Shown here one piece after another: positions 17,060 through 25,730 of a DNA stretch of 52,864 bases (positions within the stretch are counted from its first letter, which is position 1; each line of letters opens with the position of its first letter). This DNA comes from Pirellulales bacterium. GTDB taxonomy: Bacteria; Planctomycetota; Planctomycetia; Pirellulales; Thermoguttaceae. Below the pieces are notes generated by a model, which worked only from the letters and a program-made list of their open reading frames with translations, had not been told where the DNA came from and searched no databases. The stretch is from positions 1 to 52,864 of the forward strand of contig JAFGRD010000002.1 of the NCBI GenBank assembly GCA_016935315.1. Reading direction: 5' to 3'. The position numbers and the translations under genes were made by a program.

Positions 17060-17746
17060 TCAAAACAACGCCGGCGCCTGTTCCACACACTGCGGACCCT
17101 CGTGCGTCGGGTTGTTGACGTACGTGCCGACCGGATGCGCCGTCATGTCTTGCTCGGGATAAGGGCACAACATCGCGCGGAGCCGCTCGGGCTGCTGCGC
17201 GCCGGGGTCGAGCCATGGCTGGTAAGCGTCTTCGGCCAGGATCACGGGCATGCGATTGTGGATCGGCCGCATCAGCGCGTTCGGCTCGGTTGTCAGGATC
17301 GTGCACGATTCGATTGCCGCGTGGTCCGGCCCCTCCCAGCTTTCCCAAAGGCCGGCCAACGCAAAGGGGCGATCGTCGCGCAGACGGATGAAGTAGGGCT
17401 GCTTTCGCTTGCCGCCGCGCTGCCATTCGTAGAAGCCGTCGGCCGCCACCAGGCATCGTCGCCGGCGAAAGGCCGCCCGATAGGCCGGCTTCTCGGCCGC
17501 CGTCTCCGACCGGGCGTTGATCATCCGGTTGCCGATCGCCGGGTCCTTGGCCCAGCCGGGAATCAGCCCCCAGCACAGCCACACGAGCTCGCGGGGCGAC
17601 TCGGGCTGCCGGGGCGGCAGCCGCACCACGGGCACCGGTTGGGACGGGGCGATGTTAAACCGCGGGGCAAACGGCGGCAGCTCGAACAGGGCAAACTGTT
17701 TGGCCACCACACTGGCCGGGGCTCGCAGCGTGAAGCGTCCGCACAT
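17060..17746 (-). CDS. SRAP-domain protein (YedK/HMCES family)
   Basis: The 228-residue SRAP protein belongs to a family that crosslinks to abasic sites in single-stranded DNA through its second residue, shielding them from breakage. The start MCGRFT exposes Cys2 after removal of Met, as required, so the ATG at 17746 is fixed by chemistry. Other family features are NARSETAAEKPAYR (active-site Asn), GFYEW (Glu) and IHNRMPVIL (His). It stands alone, divergent from the phosphoesterase gene. Confidence 0.93.
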   Translation of the reverse strand: MCGRFTLRAPASVVAKQFALFELPPFAPRFNIAPSQPVPVVRLPPRQPESPRELVWLCWGLIPGWAKDPAIGNRMINARSETAAEKPAYRAAFRRRRCLVAADGFYEWQRGGKRKQPYFIRLRDDRPFALAGLWESWEGPDHAAIESCTILTTEPNALMRPIHNRMPVILAEDAYQPWLDPGAQQPERLRAMLCPYPEQDMTAHPVGTYVNNPTHEGPQCVEQAPALF

Positions 17747-17941
17747 GGGGTCGATTGTACGCCGGGAGGACCAGATCGCAAGAGGCAAGTTGGGCATTCC
17801 TGCGGGAATCGGGCCGACCGCTGGGCTTTTCTGCTTTCTCCAATCACGAGAATCCTCACGCCCCGTGCGACCAGTCGCCGATATAAGCCAATGCGCGATA
17901 CGGCGCACTGCCTAGCGCCGGCGCGCGCCAAGGATGGGGCC

Positions 17942-19441
17942 ATGCTGGTTGTCATTAGCGATCTACATCTGAACGACGGCACGACCGGCCAGACCATTTC
18001 GCCCGGGGCATTCTCCATTTTCGCCGAACGGCTCCAGGATCTGGCCGTGGCGGCCTCGTGGCGCGCCGACGGAAGATACCGGCCGATCGAGCGGATCGAT
18101 CTGGTGTTGCTGGGCGACGTGCTCGATGTGATCCGCTCGGCGCGATGGAGTTCCCGCTCCAACGTGCGGCCGTGGGCAAATCCGCACGCGCCGGAATTCG
18201 TCGACCAGATCGGCCGCATCACGGCCGATATTCTCGAACACAACGCCGAATCGCTCTCGGTGCTTCGCCGCTTGGCGGCCGAGGGGGGCGTGACCGTTCC
18301 GCCCTCGCTCCGAGCTGCCCGGCCGGCCGCCGACGCGGAGGGCCAGGCGGTGCCGGTGCGAATCTGCTACATGGTGGGCAACCACGATTGGTTCTATCAC
18401 CTGCCGGGTCCCAACTACCACGCCTTGCGGCGGACGCTGGTCGAGCAGATGGGGCTGGCTAACCGGGCCGATCGGCCGTTCCCGCACCAAATCACCGAGA
18501 GCGAAGAGCTGCTCACGGCGATGCGGCGCCACAAGGTGGCCGCCCGTCACGGCGATCTGTTCGACCCGTTCAACTTCGAGGGAGATCGCGACGCCAGCAG
18601 CCTCGGCGACGCGATCGTGATCGAGCTGGTCAACCGGTTTGCGGCCGAGGTAGAAGCGAGTTTGGGTTCCGAGCTGCCGGCCGCGACGGTCTTCGGACTG
18701 CGGGAAATCGACAACATCCGCCCACTGATGCTGATTCCCGTCTGGATCGACGGCTTGCTGGAGCGGACGTGCGCGTTTCCCGCACTGCGCAAGCGGGTGA
18801 AGACCGTCTGGGATCGGCTGGCCGATGAATTCCTGGCGATCGACTTCGTCCGGCAGCGCGACACGTGGAGCCCCTTCGACCTGGTCGACGGGCTGCAGCG
18901 GGCGCTGAAGTTCAGCAAGCGGTTGTCGATCGGCTGGGCCAGCTCGATCGTGGAGTGGTTGAATAAGATCCGCGGGTCGGAGACGAGCTCCTACTACCAT
19001 CAAGCCCTGATCGAGCAAGACTTCCGTAATCGCCGCGCGAAACACATCGTTTACGGGCATACGCATTTTGCCGAGATCGTGCCCCTGGACGCCAGCTACG
19101 CCGAGGGCTACGTGCTCGACCAGACCTACTTCAACGCGGGCACCTGGCGGCGCGTCCACCGGCCGACGTGCTGGGCGCCCGGCGAGCACGAGTTCATTGC
19201 TTCCGACGTCATGACCTATCTGGCGTTTTTTCAGGGGGATGAGCGAAAGGGCCGGCCGTACGAGACCTGGTCGGGAACGTTGGGGCACGCGTCCACGGAA
19301 ATCACCATTCACCGAATCGACCCCGGCAGGGCGAGTCATGTCACAGGCCAAACCGTTTCGGCACCAGGCTTACCGAGCCACGCGCCCCACTTCCCCGCAC
19401 CATCTGGTAAGCCCCGCATCGCCCCCGGCCGTCGAGTCTGA
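17942..19441 (+). CDS. Calcineurin-like metallophosphoesterase, large
   Basis: The 499-residue protein carries the binuclear-metal phosphoesterase motifs in order: SDLHLND (Asp7, His9), LLGDVLDV, GNHDW and GHTHF. A long insertion (about 180-340) separates GNHD from GHTH. The substrate is unknown. The ATG at 17942 is chosen because SDLHL then falls at residue 6, as is usual; the open frame continues far upstream without protein-like content. An upstream ATG at 17891 is possible. The gene overlaps the next by 104 bp if that gene starts at its first good ATG. The pair may be functionally coupled. Confidence 0.85.
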   Translation: MLVVISDLHLNDGTTGQTISPGAFSIFAERLQDLAVAASWRADGRYRPIERIDLVLLGDVLDVIRSARWSSRSNVRPWANPHAPEFVDQIGRITADILEHNAESLSVLRRLAAEGGVTVPPSLRAARPAADAEGQAVPVRICYMVGNHDWFYHLPGPNYHALRRTLVEQMGLANRADRPFPHQITESEELLTAMRRHKVAARHGDLFDPFNFEGDRDASSLGDAIVIELVNRFAAEVEASLGSELPAATVFGLREIDNIRPLMLIPVWIDGLLERTCAFPALRKRVKTVWDRLADEFLAIDFVRQRDTWSPFDLVDGLQRALKFSKRLSIGWASSIVEWLNKIRGSETSSYYHQALIEQDFRNRRAKHIVYGHTHFAEIVPLDASYAEGYVLDQTYFNAGTWRRVHRPTCWAPGEHEFIASDVMTYLAFFQGDERKGRPYETWSGTLGHASTEITIHRIDPGRASHVTGQTVSAPGLPSHAPHFPAPSGKPRIAPGRRV

Positions 19442-20507
19442 GGCCTTTCGACGTCGCATGCAGCGGGTGGGCGACGCCTTTCGTCGCGCGAACGTGGCCG
19501 CCGTCTATCTGGCCCACGGAACATTCGTCGGCCCCGACGCCCTGGGCGTGCTCGCCGAGTTGGCCCGCGTGTTCCCCTCCGCCAGCCAGTCGGTTCGCCG
19601 GGTGATCAAGCGGGTGGTCGACAAGGTGGCCGGGGAGGCCGGCAACTACACCCCCGGCTTCGCACGATGTTTCGAGCGCTCGATGCACGAGGAGGGCCAG
19701 CGGCGGATTCCGGTCCGCGTGTTCCATTGGTCCAGCGAAAACCATCACATCGGCCGGGCCGACGGGGCGGTGCGGCTGATCGACGAACTGGCCTCGCTCC
19801 GGCTCGAACCGTCCCAGCGAGTCCTGCTCTTCGGCCACAGCCATGCCGGCAATGTTTTCGCCCTGATGACCAACCTGCTGGCCGGCAATCGCTCGGCCGT
19901 CGACCGGTTCTTCAACGCGGCCGCCATCTACTATCGCTGGCCGGTTGTCGGCTGTGTCGATATTCCCGTCTGGAACCGGGTCCGCGACTTGCTCACCGCC
20001 GGCGAACCGCCGCTGGCCGTGTTGCCCTTGGACATGGTCACCTTCGGTACGCCGATCCGCTACGGCTGGAACCGGAGCGGATACGCCAAACTGTTGCACT
20101 TCATCCACCACCGGCCGGTCCAGGGCCTGCCCGAATACCGCGCTCCGTTCCCTCCCACGCTCGACGACGTGCTCACCGCTGCCGACGGCGACTACGTTCA
20201 GCAGCTTGGTATCGCGGGCACGAACGTGATGCCGAGCGTGTTCGCATGGCGGGCGTGGATGGCCGACCAGCGGCTGAACCGGCTGCTGCAAGGCGAGCGA
20301 CCCGACCTGGACACGTTGGAGCAATTCCGGGCCGGGGCGATCGTCCCCGACGAGGGCACGGCGCTGCTGGTCGATTACGGCTTGCCCGAAGGCGGCGTTG
20401 CCGAGCACCTTGCCGGCCACGCCGTCTATACCCGCAAGAAGTGGCTGCTCTTCCACGCCGAAGAGATCGTCCGGCGGTTCTACGGGGCCGCGTTGCCGGC
20501 GTCGTAG
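19338..20507 (+). CDS. Alpha/beta-hydrolase-like protein, unknown substrate
   Basis: The 389-residue protein has a lipase/esterase-like nucleophile elbow, GHSHAG with Ser168, after a LLF strand. An upstream VYLAHGTFVG segment resembles the oxyanion-hole strand (HG). Later segments (DMVTFGTPIRYGW) look like those of lipase-like hydrolases that recognise large esters. The ATG at 19338 overlaps the phosphoesterase end by 104 bp; an internal ATG at 19459 would remove the overlap at the cost of 40 non-conserved-looking residues. It is the likely partner of the preceding phosphoesterase, perhaps in lipid or teichoic-like polymer turnover; this is inference only. Confidence 0.7.
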   Translation: MSQAKPFRHQAYRATRPTSPHHLVSPASPPAVESEAFRRRMQRVGDAFRRANVAAVYLAHGTFVGPDALGVLAELARVFPSASQSVRRVIKRVVDKVAGEAGNYTPGFARCFERSMHEEGQRRIPVRVFHWSSENHHIGRADGAVRLIDELASLRLEPSQRVLLFGHSHAGNVFALMTNLLAGNRSAVDRFFNAAAIYYRWPVVGCVDIPVWNRVRDLLTAGEPPLAVLPLDMVTFGTPIRYGWNRSGYAKLLHFIHHRPVQGLPEYRAPFPPTLDDVLTAADGDYVQQLGIAGTNVMPSVFAWRAWMADQRLNRLLQGERPDLDTLEQFRAGAIVPDEGTALLVDYGLPEGGVAEHLAGHAVYTRKKWLLFHAEEIVRRFYGAALPAS

Positions 20508-20550
20508 GATCAGCGCGTCGCCGCGGAAGGAAATAAGGCGATCACCCCTC

Positions 20551-20865
20551 ATGACCGACTATGTCCAAGTTGTGACGACCACCGAGCACCGGCAAGACGC
20601 CGAAGCCATTGCCCACTCGCTGGTCGAGTTGCGACTGGCGGCTTGCGTCCAGATCGTCGGGCCGGTGACCAGCACGTATCGCTGGCAGGGCGCGATCGAG
20701 ACCGGCCAAGAGTGGCAATGCTGGGCGAAGAGCCGCCGGCAGCGCTACGAAGAGATCGAGGAGGCCATCCGCCGGCTGCACCCGTACGAGGTGCCCGAAA
20801 TCCTGGCGGTTCCGATCCTCACCGGCAGCGCCGGCTATCTGGCGTGGCTGGATGAGCAACTGTAG
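20551..20865 (+). CDS. cutA: CutA-type divalent-cation tolerance protein
   Basis: This 104-residue CutA1-family protein belongs to a set of small trimeric proteins linked to copper and other metal tolerance. Features are VQVVTTTEHRQDAEAIA at the start, LAACVQIVGPVTSTYRWQG, and HPYEVPEILAVPI near the end. The ATG at 20551 follows a GGAAGGAAATAAGG region. The gene ends nine bases before the convergent stop of the membrane J-like gene. Confidence 0.93.
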   Translation: MTDYVQVVTTTEHRQDAEAIAHSLVELRLAACVQIVGPVTSTYRWQGAIETGQEWQCWAKSRRQRYEEIEEAIRRLHPYEVPEILAVPILTGSAGYLAWLDEQL

Positions 20866-20874
20866 CGCGCGGCG

Positions 20875-21894
20875 TCACTTGTCCCACCACATCGTGATCG
20901 CGAACGCCGCCGCGGCCGCCATGGTCGCCAGCACCAGGGCTATCCCGAAGTGGAGGACTTTCAGGTGCGCCATGCCGCCGCGGAAGATGATGCACACGAG
21001 GATCGACAAGATCACGGTCAGATTGAAGGCGAGCACCGCGACCATCCCGCGCCGCTTCGTCTTCTCGTCTTCTGAGAGTGCCGGGCGCGGCGGTTTGGCG
21101 GCGGCGGGCTTCTTCTCCTTCCTCTCCTGCTTCTTGGCAGCCGGCTGTTTGGCCGGCGCGGCGGCCGACTCCGCGCCCTCGCGCGGGTAGTACTTGGCGA
21201 TCATCACGTTGACGCTGGCCGCCGTGCAGAGGACCGTGCGGATGGGCATCTCGAAGCGCAGCCGAAGCTCTTCTTCCACGTCGGGGACCAAGGGGTTGGG
21301 CGCGGCCATCAGCAGGTAGTCGCCGTCGATCATCACCGGCACGCACGATTGTCGTCGGGCCAGCTTGGGCGGAATCTGCGGCACCAGGGCCTCGTCGACG
21401 CCGACGTCCTCCAGCTCGACGTACGGCAGTCCCAGCGATTCGGCATAGGCCAGCATGACGACGTCGGCCGAAGCCATCTTCTGTTGTACCAACGCGTCGC
21501 GGACGTCCAGCCCGATGGCGTTGGCATAGCTTCGCGCCTTCTCGAGCTGCAAGCGATCGATGGCCTTGTCGCCCAGGAGGATCTCTTCGAGGCTGCGGCG
21601 GCGACCCTCCTCTTCGTCCTTGCGACCCAGCGAGGCGTCGTACTCCCGCTTGCGCTGCTGGTCAGTCAGGCAGAGCATCGCCTTAGCCAACTCGTTGAGC
21701 AGCTCCTGCGACTGCCGGCTGTAATCGCCCGTGGCAAACTTCCGCACGTGGGCGTTCATCTTGCGGTAGTGGTCGCGGATCCTCGCCCGGTCGTCGGCGA
21801 AGCGCTTCAACCGCAAGAGCTGGTAGTAGTCCAACGGCCGGGCGGTTTCGGCAATCCCCAGCCAGTCGCGATAGACGTCGAGTTGCTCAGCCAT
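20875..21894 (-). CDS. Membrane protein with J-like region and MshEN-like domain
   Basis: The protein has 339 residues. Residues 20-91 read like a degenerate J domain (DYYQLLRLKRFADD at the start, LTDQQRKREYDASLG at the end), but the essential HPD tripeptide between helices II and III is missing. Residues about 105-235 resemble the N-terminal domain of type II secretion/pilus ATPases (LDVRDALVQQKMAS, AYAESLGLPYVEL, PKLARRQSCVPVMIDGDYLLMAAPNP). An Ala/Lys-rich linker (240-275) and two membrane helices (284-304, 314-337) follow. It starts 12 nt after the Hsp70 stop on the same strand, so it is probably a dedicated partner of that Hsp70 at the membrane. Confidence 0.75.
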   Translation of the reverse strand: MAEQLDVYRDWLGIAETARPLDYYQLLRLKRFADDRARIRDHYRKMNAHVRKFATGDYSRQSQELLNELAKAMLCLTDQQRKREYDASLGRKDEEEGRRRSLEEILLGDKAIDRLQLEKARSYANAIGLDVRDALVQQKMASADVVMLAYAESLGLPYVELEDVGVDEALVPQIPPKLARRQSCVPVMIDGDYLLMAAPNPLVPDVEEELRLRFEMPIRTVLCTAASVNVMIAKYYPREGAESAAAPAKQPAAKKQERKEKKPAAAKPPRPALSEDEKTKRRGMVAVLAFNLTVILSILVCIIFRGGMAHLKVLHFGIALVLATMAAAAAFAITMWWDK

Positions 21895-21906
21895 GGGATT
21901 GGCTGC

Positions 21907-23484
21907 CTATTCTACCATGTACTCGTTGGCCAACTTCGTGTAGACGTCGATCTGTGCCTCGCTGAGCCCGCTGCGGCGCTCGATTTCAATGGAGGCTTCC
22001 TTGCCGCCGGTCTTGTCCCGCGCGGAAACCAGGATGCGCCCGGAAGTGTCGAACGCGTAGGTCACTTCCACCAGCGAGCCCCTCGGCAGATCGACCGGCA
22101 AATCGGTAATGCGGCACTTCCCCAACAGCGAACAGGCCGCCGGATCGGGTGCGTCTCCCTCGATGACCTGAACGCTCACCCGCTGCTGCTTGTCGTGCTT
22201 GGTCTTGAAGGTCCGCTTGACCTCGGCGGGCAGCGGCGTGTTGCGGGGAATCATCAGGTGGTTGACATCCTTGCGGCTGCGAGGATTCGTGGCCAGCACG
22301 CCCAGCCCGTGCGAGTTCACGTTCTCCTGCTTCACGCCGGTCAGCATCTTGTGGACTTTGTCGGCCAAGGCGCTTTTTTCGCCCAGATGCTGGACTTCGA
22401 GGATGGCGGCGTGGATGGCGGCTCCCTGGGCGACCGCGGTGTGGGGAGAGATTTCGTGGTGCGGTTCCTTGCCCAACAGGTCCTTGAGCATCCGCGGCAC
22501 TTGCGGCATCAACGTGGCCCCACCCACCATCACCAAGGCGTCCAGCGCCTTGGCCGAGATGCCCGCCTGCTGCAACACCAACTCCGTGGTGTCGGCGGTG
22601 CGCTGCAGCAGATCGGCGGTCATGGCCTCGAACTGGTCCTGCGTGACGGCGACCGTGATCGACTTTCCCTCGTGGCGGCAGGCAATCTTCGTCTCGGGGT
22701 TGTCGGAAAGCTCCAACTTGGCCAGGTCGCAATCGTTGCGGAGCACGTGGACGGCCGCGACCGAGTCGCGGGGGTCTTTGCCGTGGCGGGATTTGAACTC
22801 CTCGCAGACGTGGTCCAGCAGCCGGTCGTTCCAGTCGACGCCTCCGAGCTGCACGTCGCCGTCGGTGGCGAGGACTCGAAAATGCGTGGGTGTGTAGCGC
22901 ACCACCGTCACGTCGAAGGTCCCGCCGCCGAGGTCGTACACCAGGGCGGTTCGCGGCTTCTCGAACGTCGGCCCCACCGCTCCCAGCTCCCCGCGGTGCC
23001 AGGCGTAGGTCAGCGTGGCGGCCGTCGGCTCGTTGATGATGTCGATCACGTGGATTCCGGCGATGCGCCCGGCGTCTTGCGTGGCCTTGCGCCGCACGTC
23101 GTTGAAGTAGTAGGGAACCGTGATCACCGCGTTGCCGATCTGGCCAATCCGCTTCTCGGTATCCTGGCGGAGCTTTTTGAGGATCAGCGCGGAGAGGAAC
23201 TCGGGCGTGATCTCCTTGCCGTCGAAGGTCCGCTTGTATTGGGTCTCGCCCATGTGGCGCTTGATGCGCTCGACCACGTGATCGGGGTCTTCCATGGCAG
23301 CCCGCATCCGGTTCGGCCCCACGATCACGTGTCCTCCCTCGGCCAGCAGCACGAGGCTGGGGGTCTCCACGTCGTCGTCTTCATTCGGGATCGAGACGGG
23401 ATTGCCTTCCTCGTCCAACTGGGCGATGGAAGAGAACGTGGTGCCCAGGTCGATTCCTACCGTTTGTCCTTCTCGAAACTCCAT
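21907..23484 (-). CDS. Hsp70-family chaperone lacking most of the lid
   Basis: The 525-residue Hsp70 has a complete ATPase domain: VGIDLGTTFSS (phosphate 1), VPYYFNDVRRKATQDAGRIA, NEPTAATLTYA, YDLGGGTFDVTVV (phosphate 2) and MVGGATLMPQVP. A beta-type substrate-binding domain follows (NTPLPAEVKRTFKT, DLPRGSLVEVTYAFD). The chain stops about 20 residues after it, so the helical lid of about 110 residues found in DnaK is absent. GGAAGTGGA lies before the ATG. It forms a tight minus-strand cassette with a lipoprotein gene upstream and the membrane J-like gene downstream. This looks like a specialised Hsp70 and not the housekeeping DnaK; no GrpE or DnaJ is nearby. Confidence 0.92.
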   Translation of the reverse strand: MEFREGQTVGIDLGTTFSSIAQLDEEGNPVSIPNEDDDVETPSLVLLAEGGHVIVGPNRMRAAMEDPDHVVERIKRHMGETQYKRTFDGKEITPEFLSALILKKLRQDTEKRIGQIGNAVITVPYYFNDVRRKATQDAGRIAGIHVIDIINEPTAATLTYAWHRGELGAVGPTFEKPRTALVYDLGGGTFDVTVVRYTPTHFRVLATDGDVQLGGVDWNDRLLDHVCEEFKSRHGKDPRDSVAAVHVLRNDCDLAKLELSDNPETKIACRHEGKSITVAVTQDQFEAMTADLLQRTADTTELVLQQAGISAKALDALVMVGGATLMPQVPRMLKDLLGKEPHHEISPHTAVAQGAAIHAAILEVQHLGEKSALADKVHKMLTGVKQENVNSHGLGVLATNPRSRKDVNHLMIPRNTPLPAEVKRTFKTKHDKQQRVSVQVIEGDAPDPAACSLLGKCRITDLPVDLPRGSLVEVTYAFDTSGRILVSARDKTGGKEASIEIERRSGLSEAQIDVYTKLANEYMVE

Positions 23485-23546
23485 GTGTCCACTTCCATCG
23501 GTTTGCGCGGTTGCCGTGTCCCAGTGTCTTATCCCGACGCCGCGAG

Positions 23547-24227
23547 CTACAGCGGCTCGTCCAGCTCCGGGAGCCCTTCCGTTTCAGGGGTCTCCTCGGC
23601 GTGGAGGAACTTCATGCCACCGGCCACCGCCTCCAGGGAGGACCGGTATTTGTCCAAGGTGCCCGTGCGCGTCCGCAACTCGAGGGTGTACTTCCGCCCC
23701 GAAACGACCGTTTCGATAAACAACCGCTCCAACTCGATCTTCTTCGATTTGTACGTGGCCTGGGCGCGCCGCCGGTACGTGATGCCCACCAGGGAGCCGA
23801 TCTTGATCGGCTCGATGCCCTGGCTCAGCCGGGCCGTGCTGGTGTCTTTGCTCAGCGCGGCGGAAATCTGCCGGGCGAACTCGTCCACGTTCGTGTCGGT
23901 GACGTTAAAAACTGTTTCGTAGTCTTCCGCCGTCAGCAGGATGCTCGGGTAGCTGAGGTTCTGCAGGGCCGTGAAGCGGATCAGCCATTGGCGATTCCGC
24001 GGCGGAACGTGCCAGCCCGCCGGAGGTGCCACTTCAATCCGCCCCTCGTCCAGCGGACCGATCAGGCCGCCCAGTTCGGGAAGCGTCTCAGCCGCTACCG
24101 TTCGCGATTCCTCCAACACGGGCGCCTTTTCCGGACGGTCGCAACCGCCGACCACGACGGTCAGAAGCACGAGGGCCGGGAGCACGAGGGGGCAGCAGAC
24201 GCGGTAGGCATGCAACAAGCTCATCAT
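23547..24227 (-). CDS. Lipoprotein in the Hsp70 cassette
   Basis: The 226-residue protein has a lipoprotein signal: a hydrophobic segment LVLPALVLLTVVV followed by the lipobox VVGGC. The mature part has a globular beta-rich look (RIEVAPPAGWHVPPRNRQW, RLFIETVVSGRKYTLELR) but matches no family I can name. Two adjacent ATGs (24227, 24224) can serve as start; the open frame extends further but would bury the signal. It lies 62 nt upstream of the Hsp70 gene on the same strand. The context suggests a role on the outer side of the membrane where the J-like protein is anchored. Confidence 0.8.
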   Translation of the reverse strand: MMSLLHAYRVCCPLVLPALVLLTVVVGGCDRPEKAPVLEESRTVAAETLPELGGLIGPLDEGRIEVAPPAGWHVPPRNRQWLIRFTALQNLSYPSILLTAEDYETVFNVTDTNVDEFARQISAALSKDTSTARLSQGIEPIKIGSLVGITYRRRAQATYKSKKIELERLFIETVVSGRKYTLELRTRTGTLDKYRSSLEAVAGGMKFLHAEETPETEGLPELDEPL

Positions 24228-24267
24228 GGCGCCCAGATTCTTTGCTTCGCAGGCACGCTTCCCCAGC

Positions 24268-24298
24268 CGCCCTCGCACATTGACCGTGCAAACGTCAA
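24268..24298 (-). repeat. 31-nt dispersed repeat (family 3), copy 2
   Basis: Read on the minus strand it starts TTGACGTTTGCAC and matches 14449-14479 in 29 of 31 positions. It lies 41 nt upstream of the lipoprotein start, in the same direction. A TTGAC...GTCAA inverted repeat is present here but imperfect in the other copy. Confidence 0.65.
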
Positions 24299-24418
24299 TA
24301 ATGCGAAAACCTGTTTTCCAGGCTAATCGCGCGGGTCCCTGCATGTCAAGCGCCGAAGGGGGGCAGATGCCGCCGGGAGTCCGCTGGTCTCTTGGGGCAA
24401 GGTCGCCGTGCCGCGCGC

Positions 24419-24730
24419 CTACTCTTCGATCACTTCCTTGACAAGCTGGACAAAATGCGGAGTCTTCTGAGACTCACTCAACTCCTTGGCCTTCTTGTCT
24501 GCCTGCTTCCGCTCGCTGTGTTCGAATACGGCAACCCGCCTCAGGGACTGGTTGAACACTCCCCAAAAGGCCTTTAGACGAACCTCCTTGGCCGCCTTGG
24601 CCCGGCTCTTCCGCTTGGGCTTTGCCTTGGGAGCCGCCTTGGGGGCCGCCTTCTTCTTTTCCGCTTCCAGGCGTTCGGCAGTTTCGCCCTCTTGCCGCAA
24701 CTCCTTTCTATTCAGTACCTTACGAGCCAT
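24419..24730 (-). CDS. Small basic Lys/Ala-rich protein
   Basis: The 103-residue protein has a Lys/Ala/Pro-rich disordered first half (KKKAAPKAAPKAKPKRKSR) and a more ordered second half (LKAFWGVFNQSLRRVAVFEHSERKQADKKAKEL, shown in part). The basic tail resembles bacterial histone-H1-like or nucleic-acid-binding proteins, but the second half matches nothing I recognise. GGGAG lies upstream of the ATG. The gene is alone between the Hsp70 cassette and DUF4254. Confidence 0.75.
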   Translation of the reverse strand: MARKVLNRKELRQEGETAERLEAEKKKAAPKAAPKAKPKRKSRAKAAKEVRLKAFWGVFNQSLRRVAVFEHSERKQADKKAKELSESQKTPHFVQLVKEVIEE

Positions 24731-24884
24731 GTTTCTCCCTCAGAAGGGTTGATGAGCACATCAGAACCGGATGATGATGCCCGACCGGTACACGCCGGAT
24801 CCGCGGACGATCCTTCCCAATCACTATACGATAACCGATTTGCCTGCCGTACGCTAGTAGACCTGGCCCATGGGCGCCGGAAGT

Positions 24885-24915
24885 GGCACAACCGTGATTC
24901 GGTTGCATCCGTGCC
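24885..24915. other. Hairpin in the gap after the DUF4254 gene
   Basis: GGCAC and AACCG pair with CGGTT and GTGCC around a TGATT loop, with a 6-nt one-sided bulge. It lies between the stop of the DUF4254 gene and the basic-protein gene, both on the minus strand. No T-run follows, so it may be an attenuator-like or weak terminator structure. Confidence 0.35.
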
Positions 24916-24995
24916 GAATTTCGCGTATGGTGCGCCGCCGCTGCGGCTCCGCTGCTTCTGCAGCCCATAACCGGCCGTTTTTGGGGTGCGGGTCG

Positions 24996-25601
24996 CTACG
25001 CCGCCGGTTTTCCCTGGGCGCAGTAGAGGTAGGGGTTCATCGTCGGATCGTTGTACATCTTGAACTGCCGGTAGACTTTCAGTCGTCTGCGGCCTGAGAA
25101 GATGTCGTCGATCTGTTCGCTCAGCGAAGTAGAAAGATCTGCGTGCTGCTCATGGAGGGTCTCCAGCTTGGCTTTCGCCCGGGCCTGATGTGCTTCGCCG
25201 GCGTCGGCGCGCCGGCTCTCTTCCTCCATGTGGTAGATCCGCAGCGCCAGGATCGAAAGCCGATCGATCACGCTGCCGGGCGTCTCGCTGTTGAGCCGGG
25301 CCTCCGGCAAAGGGACCACGCCGACCGAGGCCAATCGGCCGATCAGCGAGTCGTCCAACTGCTCGATCAGATCATTCCGCTGTTGATTGAGCCGGTCGAT
25401 GTTTCGCTTGACCTGGGCCAGTTCGGCGTCGGCCACCTCCAGGCTTCGGGCGATGTCCTCCTGGTGCCAAAGACGATAGTTTTGCTGGTGCTGCCGGCAG
25501 ACGAGCCCCAGAAAACCCTCGTACGCGTTGTCGATGTCCGACTGGTGCCACCGCCGGACCGTCGTTTCGTGCAGCCGCGTGATCGCATGGACGTTGATCA
25601 T
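24996..25601 (-). CDS. DUF4254 family protein
   Basis: The 201-residue protein is largely alpha-helical. The pattern LHETTVRRWHQSDIDNAYEG at the start, HQQNYRLWHQEDIARS in the middle and SVIDRLSILALRIYHMEEE fits DUF4254, a family without a known function. Planctomycete genomes often carry it near glycosyltransferase genes, but none is close here. The ATG at 25601 puts the conserved region at the N-terminus. It is divergent from the EEP hydrolase, with 129 bp between the starts. Confidence 0.8.
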   Translation of the reverse strand: MINVHAITRLHETTVRRWHQSDIDNAYEGFLGLVCRQHQQNYRLWHQEDIARSLEVADAELAQVKRNIDRLNQQRNDLIEQLDDSLIGRLASVGVVPLPEARLNSETPGSVIDRLSILALRIYHMEEESRRADAGEAHQARAKAKLETLHEQHADLSTSLSEQIDDIFSGRRRLKVYRQFKMYNDPTMNPYLYCAQGKPAA

Positions 25602-25730
25602 TGGATCGTCTCGTCTGTGAGAGCTCGATGTGATGAGAACTCGACGCCGTGAGAATTCGCCGTTTCGCAGAAGTCCAGTGAGGAGGGGAAATCGGCGGGA
25701 AGGATAGTCTTTCCGGCGATTTCGGGCAAC

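Noticed and set aside
16901-17941. A long N-terminal extension of the phosphoesterase
   Set aside because: It is antisense to the SRAP gene and Arg/His-rich; the conserved domain starts at 17942.
21349-23922. An 857-codon open frame antisense to the Hsp70 cassette
   Set aside because: It crosses three real minus-strand genes and their gaps and has no protein-family content.
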